Shown here: piece after piece, positions 33,112 to 41,130 of the stretch
Layout of the letters: each line of letters starts with the position of its first letter
Position numbering within the stretch: the first letter of the stretch is position 1
From: Nonomuraea roseoviolacea subsp. carminata
Lineage (GTDB): Bacteria; Actinomycetota; Actinomycetes; Streptosporangiales; Streptosporangiaceae
Direction: 5' to 3'
Assembly: GCF_024172185.1 (NCBI RefSeq)
Contig: NZ_JAMZEC010000001.1
Span: 5,538,001-5,602,000 of the forward strand
DNA: 64,000 bases
Notes under the pieces: model-generated
Told to the model about the DNA's origin: nothing
Databases searched by the model: none
Seen by the model: only the letters and a program-made list of their open reading frames with translations
Translations under genes and position numbers: made by a program

Positions 33112-33137
33112 CGTACTAGTACGGGTATTGGTAACAT
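33112..33137 (+). promoter_or_regulatory. CGTACTAGTACG palindrome and -10 of the TetR gene
   Basis: A perfect 12-bp palindrome at 33112-33123 lies directly before TAACAT (33132-33137), a -10-like element whose end is 6 nt from ATG 33144. This places the operator in the promoter and suggests a leaderless TetR transcript. Confidence 0.6.
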
Positions 33138-33143
33138 GGGCGC

Positions 33144-33722
33144 ATGCCGCCCACGAATCCGGCCCGCCGCCAAGCCCTCGCCGACGCCGCCATCGACCTG
33201 CTGGCGTCCTCAGGCGTGCACGGGCTGACCCACCGGGCGGTGGAGAAGGCGGCGGACCTGCCGCCGGGCACGGCCTCCAACTACTTCCGCAGCCGGGAGG
33301 CGCTCCTGGTGGCCGCCGCCGAGCGCGTCATCGAGCTGCACCACGCCGACACCGAGCGGGCCCTCGAACGGCCCGCGACGCTGGCCGACATGCTCACGGA
33401 GTCGCTGTTCACCGCGGCGACCACCCTGCGCCGCCGCTATCTGGCGATCTTCGAGCTGCAGATGGAGGGCGCCCGCCGGCCGGTGCTCGCCGCCGCGCTG
33501 GCGGGCCTGCAGGACGCGGCGATCCGCGTCACGGCCGGGCACCACGACCAGCTCGGCCTCGCCATCCCGCGCGAGCGGATCCCGGCCATGATCACTCTCT
33601 ACGGGGGCGCGCTGTTCACCCTGGTCAGCGGGCCGCCGGGCAGCGTCACCAGGGACGTCGTACGTGACGTGGTTCAGGTCATCGTGCACGGCTGCACGGG
33701 ACACTCCGAGCAGCGGCCGTGA
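33144..33722 (+). CDS. TetR-family regulator
   Basis: A 192-residue regulator. HTH: LADAAIDLLASSGVHGLTHR then AVEKAADLPPGTASNYFRSR. The C-terminal domain ends MITLYGGALFTLVSGPPG. No ribosome site precedes ATG 33144, consistent with a leaderless message. Likely controls the divergent flavin monooxygenase. Its last 49 bp overlap the 3' end of the NUDIX gene on the other strand. Confidence 0.88.
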   Translation: MPPTNPARRQALADAAIDLLASSGVHGLTHRAVEKAADLPPGTASNYFRSREALLVAAAERVIELHHADTERALERPATLADMLTESLFTAATTLRRRYLAIFELQMEGARRPVLAAALAGLQDAAIRVTAGHHDQLGLAIPRERIPAMITLYGGALFTLVSGPPGSVTRDVVRDVVQVIVHGCTGHSEQRP

Positions 33723-34189
33723 CCCGCCGGCCCGGCCACGCCGTGGCGGGAGAGCTCCAGCAGCTCCCGGTGTGACCTCTGCATGCCCTCGGGCAGCTCG
33801 TCCGGCGGGAACCAGCCCGCCTCCAGCACCTCGAAGCGGTCGATCGTGAGGTCGCCGCCGACGAGGACGGCCTCGTAGGCCACCTCCGCCCGCAGCCGGT
33901 AGCCGCTGACCAGCCGCACGAGCCGGCCGACCCGGACGGTCAGGCCGGTCTCCTCGCGGACCTCCCGCACGACGGTGTCCTCGAACGCCTCCGACCTGTT
34001 CGCGTAACCGGTGGGGAACCCCCACTGGCGGCCTTCCGGCCACAGCCGGTGCCTGAGGAGGAGCAGGCGGCCCTCGCCGTCCCGGACGATGCCCGTGACG
34101 CCGACCATGAACGTGGCGTGCTTCAGCCACATGAGGCGCCACTGCAGGCGTCCTCCCAGCGACCTCCACAGGCGCGCGACCAGCTTCAT
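33674..34189 (-). CDS. NUDIX hydrolase
   Basis: A 171-residue pyrophosphohydrolase. The NUDIX box reads GYANRSEAFEDTVV then REVREETGL, complete with the metal-binding REVxEE core. A basic N-terminal helix (KLVARLWRSLGGRLQWRLMW) precedes the domain. Substrate not predictable. ATG 34189 follows GGAGAGGCGAG; a GTG 11 codons earlier is possible. The C-terminus is encoded antisense to the end of the TetR gene. Confidence 0.88.
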   Translation of the reverse strand: MKLVARLWRSLGGRLQWRLMWLKHATFMVGVTGIVRDGEGRLLLLRHRLWPEGRQWGFPTGYANRSEAFEDTVVREVREETGLTVRVGRLVRLVSGYRLRAEVAYEAVLVGGDLTIDRFEVLEAGWFPPDELPEGMQRSHRELLELSRHGVAGPAGHGRCSECPVQPCTMT

Positions 34190-34350
34190 GGCTCGCCTCT
34201 CCTTCACGGCCCCCTCCTTCACGGCTCTCCCCTCCGGACGGCGCGGACCCGCCGCCGGGCCCGCTCGTCCCGGTCCGGCATAGTGGTGAACGGCCGCCTT
34301 CCGGCGCCGTCCCCCTTCGCAGCAAGGCTTCCAGAGAACGGAGACGCTCG

Positions 34351-34725
34351 GTGCCCCGTGACGTCAAGATCCCCGGCCCCGACCACCCGATCACGGTCGC
34401 GGCGACCTCCGCCCACGTCGTCGTCCGCGTCGGCGAGCGGGTCGTCGCCGACACCACCCGCCCCCTGGTCCTGTCCGAGGCTGCCTACCCTCCGGTGCAC
34501 TACGTCCCGATCGAGGACGTCGATCCCGAGCTGATCCGCCGCAGCGACACGCGTACGTACTGCCCGTACAAGGGCGAGGCGTCCTACTACAGCGTCGTCA
34601 CCCCCGAGGGCGAGGTGGGCGACGCCATCTGGACGTACGAGGAGCCCTACGAGGCGGTCGGCGAGATCAAGGGCCACGTCGCCTTCTACCCCGACCGCGT
34701 CCACATCACGATCGACCCGTCCTGA
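34351..34725 (+). CDS. DUF427 protein
   Basis: A 124-residue DUF427-family protein, recognised by VHYVPIEDVDPELIRRSDTR then TYCPYKGEASYYSV and AIWTYEEPYE. The family has a beta-barrel fold, no established function, and is common in actinomycetes. GTG 34351 follows GGAGACG. Monocistronic as far as visible. Confidence 0.87.
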   Translation: MPRDVKIPGPDHPITVAATSAHVVVRVGERVVADTTRPLVLSEAAYPPVHYVPIEDVDPELIRRSDTRTYCPYKGEASYYSVVTPEGEVGDAIWTYEEPYEAVGEIKGHVAFYPDRVHITIDPS

Positions 34726-34811
34726 GCGGACGTCGAGGAAGCGCTTCTTCCTCAATGCCTCGTAGCGTTCCCGTCGCAAGGCCCGGCCGCAGGCACGACG
34801 AAGGGACCCCC

Positions 34812-35408
34812 ATGCCGCGAGGATCCGCCACCCCGCCCCCGTCCGGCGAGGAGATCATGACGTTCGAGGACGCCGCCCAGTGGGAGGCGTGGCTGGCCGA
34901 GCACCACGAGACGCCCGGCGGCGTCTGGCTGCGGATCGCCAAGAAGGGCTCGGGCGAGGTGTCGGTGACGCGGGGCGAGGCCCTCGACGTCGCGCTCTGC
35001 TACGGCTGGATCGACAGCCACACCCGGTCGTGCGACGAGGCGTCCTACCTGCAGAGGTTCTCGCCGCGCCGCGCCCGGAGCGTCTGGTCGAAGGTGAACG
35101 TGGCCAAGGTCGAGGAGCTCGTCGCCGCCGGGCGCATGCGTCCGCCGGGCCTGGCCGCGGTGCTGGCGGCCCAGGCCGACGGGCGCTGGGAGGCCGCGTA
35201 CGAGTCGCCGAGGAACGCCACAGTCCCCGAGGACCTGGCCGAGGCGCTGGAGCGGGACGAGCGGGCGAAGGCGTTCTTCGACACCCTCGGCAAGAGCGAC
35301 CGGTACCTGGTCATCCTGCGGCTCATGACGGCGCGGACACCGCGGACGCGCGCGGCCCGGCTGGGCCGGATGATCGCCGGCCTGGCGGCGGGGGAGAAGG
35401 TGCGCTGA
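34812..35408 (+). CDS. YdeI/OmpD-associated-type protein
   Basis: A 198-residue cytoplasmic protein of the YdeI/OmpD-associated ('bacteriocin-protection') family: AWLAEHHETPGGVWLRIAKK, then CYGWIDSHTRSCDEASYLQR and FSPRRARSVWSKVN. Molecular role not established. ATG 34812 is preceded by GAAGGGA; an internal ATG at 34857 with GAGGAG is an alternative that would drop 15 residues. Confidence 0.83.
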   Translation: MPRGSATPPPSGEEIMTFEDAAQWEAWLAEHHETPGGVWLRIAKKGSGEVSVTRGEALDVALCYGWIDSHTRSCDEASYLQRFSPRRARSVWSKVNVAKVEELVAAGRMRPPGLAAVLAAQADGRWEAAYESPRNATVPEDLAEALERDERAKAFFDTLGKSDRYLVILRLMTARTPRTRAARLGRMIAGLAAGEKVR

Positions 35409-35516
35409 GGCGCGGGAAAAAACATCGAGGGGTCGTGTCCATCCGGCCGGGGGCCGTTCGTGGTGATGGTGTGCGGCGGCCCGCCGTACGACGACTCCAC
35501 CCGAGAGGGGATCACC

Positions 35517-35861
35517 GTGAAGTACATGCTGCTGATCAACGCCGGCGCCTCCGCCCAGGACGACGACGCCTGCACCGTCGAGGACTGGATGGCCTACGAC
35601 CAGGCCGTGCGGGAGGCGGGCGTCTGGGTGTCGGGCGAGTCGCTGGCCGACCTGGTGACCGCGACGACCGTGCGGGTGAGCAAGGACGGCAAGCGGAGCG
35701 TGACCGACGGGCCGTACGCCGAGACGCGGGAGGTCCTGGGCGGCTTCTACGTGATCGACGTGCCGGACCTCGACGTAGCGCTCGACTGGGCCGCCCGCTG
35801 CCCCGGCGCGCGCGGCGGCGGGTCGGTCGTGGTCCGCCCGGTCGCCGACTTCGGCGCGTGA
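35517..35861 (+). CDS. DGPF/YciI-family protein linked to ECF42 sigma factor
   Basis: A 114-residue YciI-fold protein with the hallmark segment VTDGPYAETREVLGGFYVID, that is the DGPF motif with Tyr for Phe. Genes of this type characteristically accompany ECF42 sigma factors and are their known targets; that sigma gene follows 60 bp downstream. GTG 35517 has GAGAGGGG 6 nt upstream. Confidence 0.87.
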   Translation: MKYMLLINAGASAQDDDACTVEDWMAYDQAVREAGVWVSGESLADLVTATTVRVSKDGKRSVTDGPYAETREVLGGFYVIDVPDLDVALDWAARCPGARGGGSVVVRPVADFGA

Positions 35862-35866
35862 GAGGA

Positions 35867-35930
35867 CGCGGATGCGTGAGGGGCGGGCGATCGCGGATGC
35901 GTGAGGGGCGCGTGGTCTCCGATGCGTGAG
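35867..35930 (+). repeat. GCGGATGCGTGAGGGGCG direct repeats before the ECF42 gene
   Basis: Copies at 35867-35885 and 35892-35910 are identical over 19 bp; a shortened third copy (CGATGCGTGAG) at 35920-35930 contains the sigma-factor start codon. Each copy offers an ATG followed by GTGAGGGG, so ribosome sites and starts are duplicated. Confidence 0.7.
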
Positions 35931-37166
35931 ATCGAGGCGGTCTTCCGGGAGGAGCGCGGCCGGCTGCTGGCCGCGCTCGTCCGCCGCTTCGGCGATCTCG
36001 ACCTCGCCGAGGAGGTCACCTCGGACGCCGTCGAGGCGGCGCTGAAGCACTGGCCGGTCGAGGGCGTGCCGCCCAAGCCGGGCGCGTGGCTGATGACGAC
36101 GGCGCGGCGCAAGGCGGTCGACCGGCTCAGGCGCGACCGGGCCCTGGCCGCCAGGCTGGCCATCCTCCAGGTGGAGGCCGAGCGGACCGCGTACGCCCCG
36201 CCCGCCGACGCGCACGACGACCTGCGCGACCTGCCGGACGAGCGGCTGCGGCTGTTCTTCACCTGCGCCCACCCCGCGCTGCCCGCCGAGGACCGGGGGG
36301 CGCTGATGCTGCGCTGCCTGGCGGGCCTGAGCACGCCGGAGGTGGCGCGGGCCTACCTGGTGCCGGTCGAGACGATGGCCAAGCGGATCGTCCGGGCGAA
36401 GAAGAAGATCCGTGAGGCGCGCATCCCGTTCCGCGTGCCCGGAGCCGACGAGCTGCCGGAGCGGCTGCCCGGCGTGCTCCAGGCGATCTACTCGATCTTC
36501 ACCGAGGGGTACGCGGCCAGCTCCGGTCCCGCCCTGCAACGGCCGGACCTGGCCGAGGAGGCGATCCGGCTGGCGCGGATCCTGCGCCGGCTGCTGCCCG
36601 CCGAGCGGGAGGTCGCCGGGCTGCTCGCGCTGTCGCTGCTGGTCCACGCGCGCCGCGACGCCCGTACCGGTCCCGGCGGCGAACCGGTGCTGCTGGACGA
36701 GCAGGATCGCGGCCGCTGGGACCGGACCATGATCGAGGAAGGGGCGGCGCTGGTGGTCGTCGCGCTGAGCGGCGGCCCGCCCGGTGTGTACGGCGTGCAG
36801 GCGGCGATCGCGGCGCTCCACGACGAGGCGGCCGACCTGGCCACGACCGACTGGCCGCAGGTCGTGGCCCTGTACGACGTGCTGCTGGCGCTGGACCCGT
36901 CCCCGGTGGTCGCGCTGAACCGGGCGGCGGCCGTGGCCATGCGCGACGGGCCGGAGGCGGGGCTGGCGCTGCTGGAGGAACTGGCCGGCGAGGCGCGGCT
37001 GCGCGGGTACCACCCGTACCTGGCGGCGCGCGCCGACCTGCTGCACCGGCTCGGCCGCCGCTCCGAGGCGGCCGCCGCCTACCGCGCGGCCCTGGAGGCG
37101 GCGGGGAGCGAGCCCGAACGCGCACACCTGCGGCGCCGCCTGGCCGCCGCCGAGGAAGGCCGATGA
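35922..37166 (+). CDS. ECF42-type sigma factor with C-terminal TPR extension
   Basis: A 414-residue sigma factor, about twice the usual ECF length. Region 2 reads FREERGRLLAALVRRFGDLD then LAEEVTSDAVEAAL; region 4 is ALMLRCLAGLSTPEVARAYL with KRIVRAKKKIREARI. The long C-terminal part (from ~residue 170) carries IYSIFTEGYAASSG and tetratricopeptide-like helices (NRAAAVAMRDGPEAGLALLE), the hallmark of group ECF42. These lack a classical anti-sigma factor; the extension is thought to control activity. ATG 35922; GTG 35901 is an alternative within the repeat. Confidence 0.9.
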   Translation: MREIEAVFREERGRLLAALVRRFGDLDLAEEVTSDAVEAALKHWPVEGVPPKPGAWLMTTARRKAVDRLRRDRALAARLAILQVEAERTAYAPPADAHDDLRDLPDERLRLFFTCAHPALPAEDRGALMLRCLAGLSTPEVARAYLVPVETMAKRIVRAKKKIREARIPFRVPGADELPERLPGVLQAIYSIFTEGYAASSGPALQRPDLAEEAIRLARILRRLLPAEREVAGLLALSLLVHARRDARTGPGGEPVLLDEQDRGRWDRTMIEEGAALVVVALSGGPPGVYGVQAAIAALHDEAADLATTDWPQVVALYDVLLALDPSPVVALNRAAAVAMRDGPEAGLALLEELAGEARLRGYHPYLAARADLLHRLGRRSEAAAAYRAALEAAGSEPERAHLRRRLAAAEEGR

Positions 37167-37261
37167 ACGGGTGATTCGTCGCGGCGGGCGGGAAGGGAGC
37201 GGCCGGTCCGGCGGTTGGTTCAGGCGACACGTTATGGCCATGCTTTGAAGAGGAGCCCCTC

Positions 37262-37729
37262 ATGACCGCCCCCGAAGGCACCCCGTCGCCCGTCCGCCAG
37301 CTCCGTCTCGTCGTCGAGGCCGAGGACTACGAGGCCGCGCTCGCGTTCTACCGCGACGTGCTGGGGCTCCCCGAGCAGGCCGCGTTCTCCAGCGACGGGG
37401 GCGCCCGGGTCGCGATCCTCGACGCCGGCCGGGCCACCCTGGAGATCGCGAACCCGGCCCAGAAGCGGTACATCGACGAGGTCGAGGTGGGACGGCAGGT
37501 GGCGCCCACGATCCGGGTCGCGTTCGAGGTGGACGACGCGCAGGCCACCACGGACCGGCTGGTGGCGGCCGGGGCCGAGCAGGTCGCGCCGCCCACCCTC
37601 ACCCCGTGGCAGTCCCTGAACGCGCGGCTCGACGCGCCGGCTGACCTGCACATCACGGTCTTCCAGGAGACGCTCAGCCTGGAGGAGCGCGAGGCGCTCG
37701 ACGGTTTCGGCACCGAGGGCGGCGAGTAA
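37262..37729 (+). CDS. VOC-family (glyoxalase-like) protein
   Basis: A 155-residue vicinal-oxygen-chelate protein: RQLRLVVEAEDYEAALAFYR then DVLGLPEQAAF, ARVAILDAGRATLEI and IRVAFEVDDAQATTDRLVAA. The metal ligand pattern is incomplete (Glu in LEIA is visible, the first His is not), so it may bind rather than transform ligands. GAGGAG precedes ATG. It lies 95 bp after the ECF42 gene and could be in its regulon. Confidence 0.82.
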   Translation: MTAPEGTPSPVRQLRLVVEAEDYEAALAFYRDVLGLPEQAAFSSDGGARVAILDAGRATLEIANPAQKRYIDEVEVGRQVAPTIRVAFEVDDAQATTDRLVAAGAEQVAPPTLTPWQSLNARLDAPADLHITVFQETLSLEEREALDGFGTEGGE

Positions 37730-37756
37730 CCCCGTCCCCTGGCGGTCGGCCTCGAT

Positions 37757-37804
37757 CGGTAAGGCGGCTTGCAGATTTTCGGTAAGGCGGCTTACGATCT
37801 CCGG
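37757..37804 (+). promoter_or_regulatory. Duplicated GTAAG-N4-CTTAC operator and leaderless promoter
   Basis: CGGTAAGGCGGCTT occurs twice (37757-37770 and 37780-37793). Within each, GTAAG/CTTRC forms a dyad with a GCGG spacer. TTGCAG (37769-37774) and TACGAT (37793-37798) are 18 bp apart, and the GTG start follows the -10 by 6 nt. The promoter is thus interleaved with both sites. Confidence 0.6.
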
Positions 37805-38341
37805 GTGTCTCCCCATGACCTGGCTCCCTCCGTGACCGCTGACCTCGTCGCCCGGTTCGGCCCGGCCCTCGGAGTCGAGGAGGCCCGGGTCCACTGGGGC
37901 CGGTTGACGCGTGCCGCCCAGGACGGCGCCACCACGCTGATCACCCGGGAGCGCTGGGAGTGGGCCGCGCTGATCCCGGTCACCGGGGTGTCCGGGCCGC
38001 TGACCGGCCTGGCGGCCCTGCCGCTGTCCACGGCCCGCCGCAAGCTCGGCGACCTCGTACGGCTGGCCACCCTCCCGTACGAGGACGGCCCGCTGCTGCT
38101 CACCCGCCACCGCACCCCGGTGGCGGCCCTGGTCGCCGCCCGGACCCTGGCCGGCCAGGACGCCCGCCGGCACCGGCTCGTTCTGGAGGATCTGCTGCCT
38201 GACGGCCACACCGTCGTGCTGAGCCGCCTCCAGGGGGTCTTCTCGGCTGTCGTACGGGACCCCGACGGCGCCGCCGTGGCCGAAGGGAGCGGCGAGTCCA
38301 TCGACGCGGCGCTGCGACGCCTGCGCCGCGCGGGGGAATGA
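37805..38341 (+). CDS. Tandem Phd/YefM-like protein, antitoxin-type fold
   Basis: A 178-residue protein with two copies of a Phd-like segment. Residues ~29-58 read VHWGRLTRAAQDGATTLITR then ERWEWAALIP; residues ~75-112 read STARRKLGDLVRLATLPYED then GPLLLTRHRTPVAALVAA. Each has the helix then x-LITR/LLTR and A-AL(I/V) pattern of prevent-host-death antitoxins. The last ~50 residues (HTVVLSRLQGVFSAVVRDPD) are a separate small domain. No toxin gene follows. Phd proteins bind operators as dimers; this chain could do so intramolecularly. Start GTG 37805 fits a leaderless promoter. Confidence 0.6.
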   Translation: MSPHDLAPSVTADLVARFGPALGVEEARVHWGRLTRAAQDGATTLITRERWEWAALIPVTGVSGPLTGLAALPLSTARRKLGDLVRLATLPYEDGPLLLTRHRTPVAALVAARTLAGQDARRHRLVLEDLLPDGHTVVLSRLQGVFSAVVRDPDGAAVAEGSGESIDAALRRLRRAGE

Positions 38342-38415
38342 CGCCGCAGGGGACAACGCCGCCCGGAGGAGCCACGTGGGGAGGCGCGGACCGCGGTGCC
38401 GGCCCGCGCCCCGGC

Positions 38416-39663
38416 CTACGAGGCGTTCTCGTCACCGCACAGTGCCTGCCGGTGGAAGGCCGCCATCGCGCCGTCGATGGCGTGTGGCTGCGGCTCACCG
38501 GAAGAATCCGGCTTGTTCCACCGCGCGAGGTTCACCGCGACGGACATCTGCCGCTTGCCGTCCGCGCTGCTCCACGACGCCGTTCCGGCGCCCCAGACGG
38601 AGCCTTCGTGGCCCCAGAAGGTGCCGCAACCCGTGGACATGACCTGCAGGCCCAGACCGTAGTCGATCTTCTCGCCGGTCTGGGAGTAGACCTTGACCGT
38701 GCGCTGCATCTGCGCCAGCGACGACGGCTTGACGATCTCGCCGGCGAGCAGCCTGCCGTAGAAGCGGTTGAGATCCTCCATGGTCGAGACCAGGGCGGCA
38801 CCGGTGCCCACCCAGGACATGTCGTACACGCTGTAGTCGCGCGGCGGGTCGAGCAGGCCGAGCATCGACTCGTACATCCGGGGGTGCGGCCCCTTGATGC
38901 GCGGCCCGCTCGGGAACGAGGTGTGCCGGAGCCCGGCGCGCTCGATGACGTTCTCGGTGATGTACTTCTCGGCTGGGGTGCCGGTCACCCGCTCCAGGAG
39001 CAGGCCGAGGATGAGGTAGTTGGCGTTGGTGTACGTCCCCGGGGTTTCTCCGGGAGCGCCGGCGGCGGGCGCCTTGAGCGCCATGTCGATCAGCTCCGCC
39101 GGGCTGAACCGCCTGAACCGGTTGTCGTCCAGACTCTTGGGCGACATGTCCGACACGGAGGGGAACTTCGCAAGGGACGGGAACGCGTAGGGCAGGTACT
39201 CCGGAAGGCCGCTGGTGTGGTTGAGCAGCATCTTCACCGTGATCTTCTTGCCGCGTTCGCCCGGCACCAGCTTCGGCAGGTAGCGGCTGATCGGGTCGTC
39301 CAGCCGGATCCGGCCCTTCTCCACCTGCTGCATGACCGCGGCGGCGGTGAACGTCTTGGTGACGCTGCCGACCCGCTGCAGCATGCCGGGCTTGACAGGA
39401 CGGCCGGTCTCGAGGTCGGCGACCCCGGAGGCACCGCGCCACACCCGCCCGGAATCGCGCACCTCGGCGTACACGCCCGGCACTCCCGCGCGGTGGACCT
39501 CGTCCAGCGCGGACTTCAGCGACGCGGGATCGAGAGTGCTCGGCGGGCTCGTGTCGGCGGCCGGCACGACCCCCGTCTCCCCGGCCGCGGGACCCGCTGT
39601 CACCATTCCCGCCAAGGCACTCAGCGCGGCCACGCTCGCACAGGTCACCAGCCGAATCCTCAC
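38416..39663 (-). CDS. Secreted serine hydrolase, beta-lactamase/DD-peptidase family
   Basis: A 415-residue class C beta-lactamase-fold hydrolase with a Sec signal (VTCASVAALSALAGMVTAGP). Catalytic SVTK (~residue 99-102), YTN (~211) and a WGHEGSVWG region replacing the KTG motif are visible. This pattern fits D-Ala-D-Ala carboxypeptidases or esterases rather than true beta-lactamases. GTG 39663 with AAGGA upstream. The 280 bp upstream, to the LysR gene, shows no gene. Confidence 0.87.
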   Translation of the reverse strand: MRIRLVTCASVAALSALAGMVTAGPAAGETGVVPAADTSPPSTLDPASLKSALDEVHRAGVPGVYAEVRDSGRVWRGASGVADLETGRPVKPGMLQRVGSVTKTFTAAAVMQQVEKGRIRLDDPISRYLPKLVPGERGKKITVKMLLNHTSGLPEYLPYAFPSLAKFPSVSDMSPKSLDDNRFRRFSPAELIDMALKAPAAGAPGETPGTYTNANYLILGLLLERVTGTPAEKYITENVIERAGLRHTSFPSGPRIKGPHPRMYESMLGLLDPPRDYSVYDMSWVGTGAALVSTMEDLNRFYGRLLAGEIVKPSSLAQMQRTVKVYSQTGEKIDYGLGLQVMSTGCGTFWGHEGSVWGAGTASWSSADGKRQMSVAVNLARWNKPDSSGEPQPHAIDGAMAAFHRQALCGDENAS

Positions 39664-39943
39664 GGCATCCGTCCTTCATGATCAATCACTGCGACGGGAC
39701 TCCGCCCGCGCGACTCCGACATCGCGTGCCCCCTGATGTACCGACCGGGGACCCTCACGATCGGCAATCATCGCCGGGCCGCCGCCCGGGGGGCGTCCGT
39801 CGGGCGAAGTCATCTGCCGCTACCGCCGCGAGAGCTCCGGCCCGCCGGACTACGACGTGAGGAGTAGCCCGCGGGAAGGAACGGATGCCGCGGGGCTTCC
39901 CTCGGGCGGGGCGAATTCGTCGGACGGAGGCGAAGGGGAACGG

Positions 39944-40837
39944 CTAGTTCGGGGTGCCCGCGGCGTACAGCACGTCGCGCAGCCCCGGGAGCGTCGCCTC
40001 GCGGTCGGCGTGCCAGACGAGGCGGAGGCTGAGGCCGGGTGCCGGGAACGCGAGCCGCGCGAGCGTGCCCGCCCCCAGCGCGGCCGACACCGCGAACCCC
40101 GGCAGCAGCGCGATCCCGAGCCCCTGCTCCGCCCAGGCACGCATCACCTGCACCCCGCCCACCTGGAGCCGTTCCGGACCGGGACCGATCAGCCGGTCGG
40201 CGGCCATGAGGAACGAGCAGCTCGGCGCGTTCACCAGCAGCCGCTCGCCCGCCAGGTCGTCCGGGGACACCTCGGACCGGCCGAGCAGCGGATGGCCGGG
40301 CGCGGCGACCAGCACGAGAGGCACGGAGTCCACGTCGAGGAACGTCAGCGGCGCGGGCGGCGGCGCGAAGCCCAGGCCGCCGAGGGCCTCGCCCGTGTCG
40401 AGGAGCAGCGCCGCCTCCAGCCGTCCGGCGATCACGTCGGCGAGCAGGTCGTCGCGGCTCACGCTGGGCAGCACCTCCACGCGCAGGCCGGGACGCCGCT
40501 CCGCCAGCCTGGCCAGGACGCGTGGCACGCAGGCGGCCACGATCGTCTCCAGCGCACCCAGCCGGACGTCCTCCGGCTGCCCGGCCACCTCGCGGCGCGC
40601 CTGCTCCGCCTGGTCGAGCAGGCGCCGCGCCCAGCCCTGCAGCCGCCGCCCGGCCCCGGTCAGGACCATCCCCCTCGGCGTCCGGTCGAACAGCGCCACG
40701 CCGAGGGACTTCTCCAGGACGCGGATCTGCTCGGAGACGCTGGACGGGGCGAGGTCCAGGGCGTTGGCGGCGTCCGTCACCGTCCGGTGCCGCACGACCG
40801 CCTCGAAGGTCCGCAACTGACGCAACTCCACGCCCAT
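39944..40837 (-). CDS. LysR-family regulator
   Basis: A 297-residue regulator. The HTH is LRQLRTFEAVVRHRTVTDAA then APSSVSEQIRVLEKSLGVAL; the remainder is the two-lobed LysR effector domain (LFDRTPRGMVLTGAGRRLQ, VPLVLVAAPGHPL). ATG 40837 is used; the leader offers no strong ribosome site. Divergent from the toxin-antitoxin pair; its own target is not evident. Confidence 0.88.
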   Translation of the reverse strand: MGVELRQLRTFEAVVRHRTVTDAANALDLAPSSVSEQIRVLEKSLGVALFDRTPRGMVLTGAGRRLQGWARRLLDQAEQARREVAGQPEDVRLGALETIVAACVPRVLARLAERRPGLRVEVLPSVSRDDLLADVIAGRLEAALLLDTGEALGGLGFAPPPAPLTFLDVDSVPLVLVAAPGHPLLGRSEVSPDDLAGERLLVNAPSCSFLMAADRLIGPGPERLQVGGVQVMRAWAEQGLGIALLPGFAVSAALGAGTLARLAFPAPGLSLRLVWHADREATLPGLRDVLYAAGTPN

Positions 40838-40876
40838 GCCAACCAGCCCGGCCGCTGACGGCATTCCGCCGCGCGT

Positions 40877-40893
40877 GCATGCAACTTGCATGC
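40877..40893. promoter_or_regulatory. 17-bp perfect palindrome, toxin-antitoxin operator
   Basis: GCATGCAA-C-TTGCATGC is fully symmetric and ends 13 bp before the antitoxin ATG; TAGTGT at 40894-40899 is a possible -10. Size and place are as expected for an RHH antitoxin binding its own promoter. Confidence 0.75.
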
Positions 40894-40905
40894 TAGTGTG
40901 GAGGC

Positions 40906-41130
40906 ATGGCGATCATCCAGATCAGAGACGTCCCGGAGTCCACTGAACGGACGCTCAAAGCGCGCGCCGAGCGCGTGGGCAAGTCTCTGGCGGCGTATCT
41001 CCGTGACCTCCTGAACGAAGAGGCCGCCCACCCCACGCCCGACGAGGTGATGGCCAAGATCGCCGCCGACGAGCCGGTGCCGTACGACCCCGACTTCGTG
41101 CGCGAGACGTTGCGCGAGGGACGCCGGTGA
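40906..41130 (+). CDS. FitA/VapB-like ribbon-helix-helix antitoxin
   Basis: A 74-residue antitoxin. AIIQIRDVPESTERTLKARA then ERVGKSLAAYLRDLLNEEA is the ribbon-helix-helix domain; the acidic C-terminal tail (TPDEVMAKIAADEPVPYDPD) would wrap the toxin. It neutralises the PIN nuclease encoded next and, with it, represses the operon. GGAGG precedes ATG. GTGA overlap with the toxin. Confidence 0.9.
   Translation: MAIIQIRDVPESTERTLKARAERVGKSLAAYLRDLLNEEAAHPTPDEVMAKIAADEPVPYDPDFVRETLREGRR

Noticed and set aside
38416..39663. Antibiotic-resistance beta-lactamase
   Set aside because: SxxK and YxN are present but the KTG motif is replaced, as in DD-peptidases and esterases; no evidence for beta-lactam hydrolysis.
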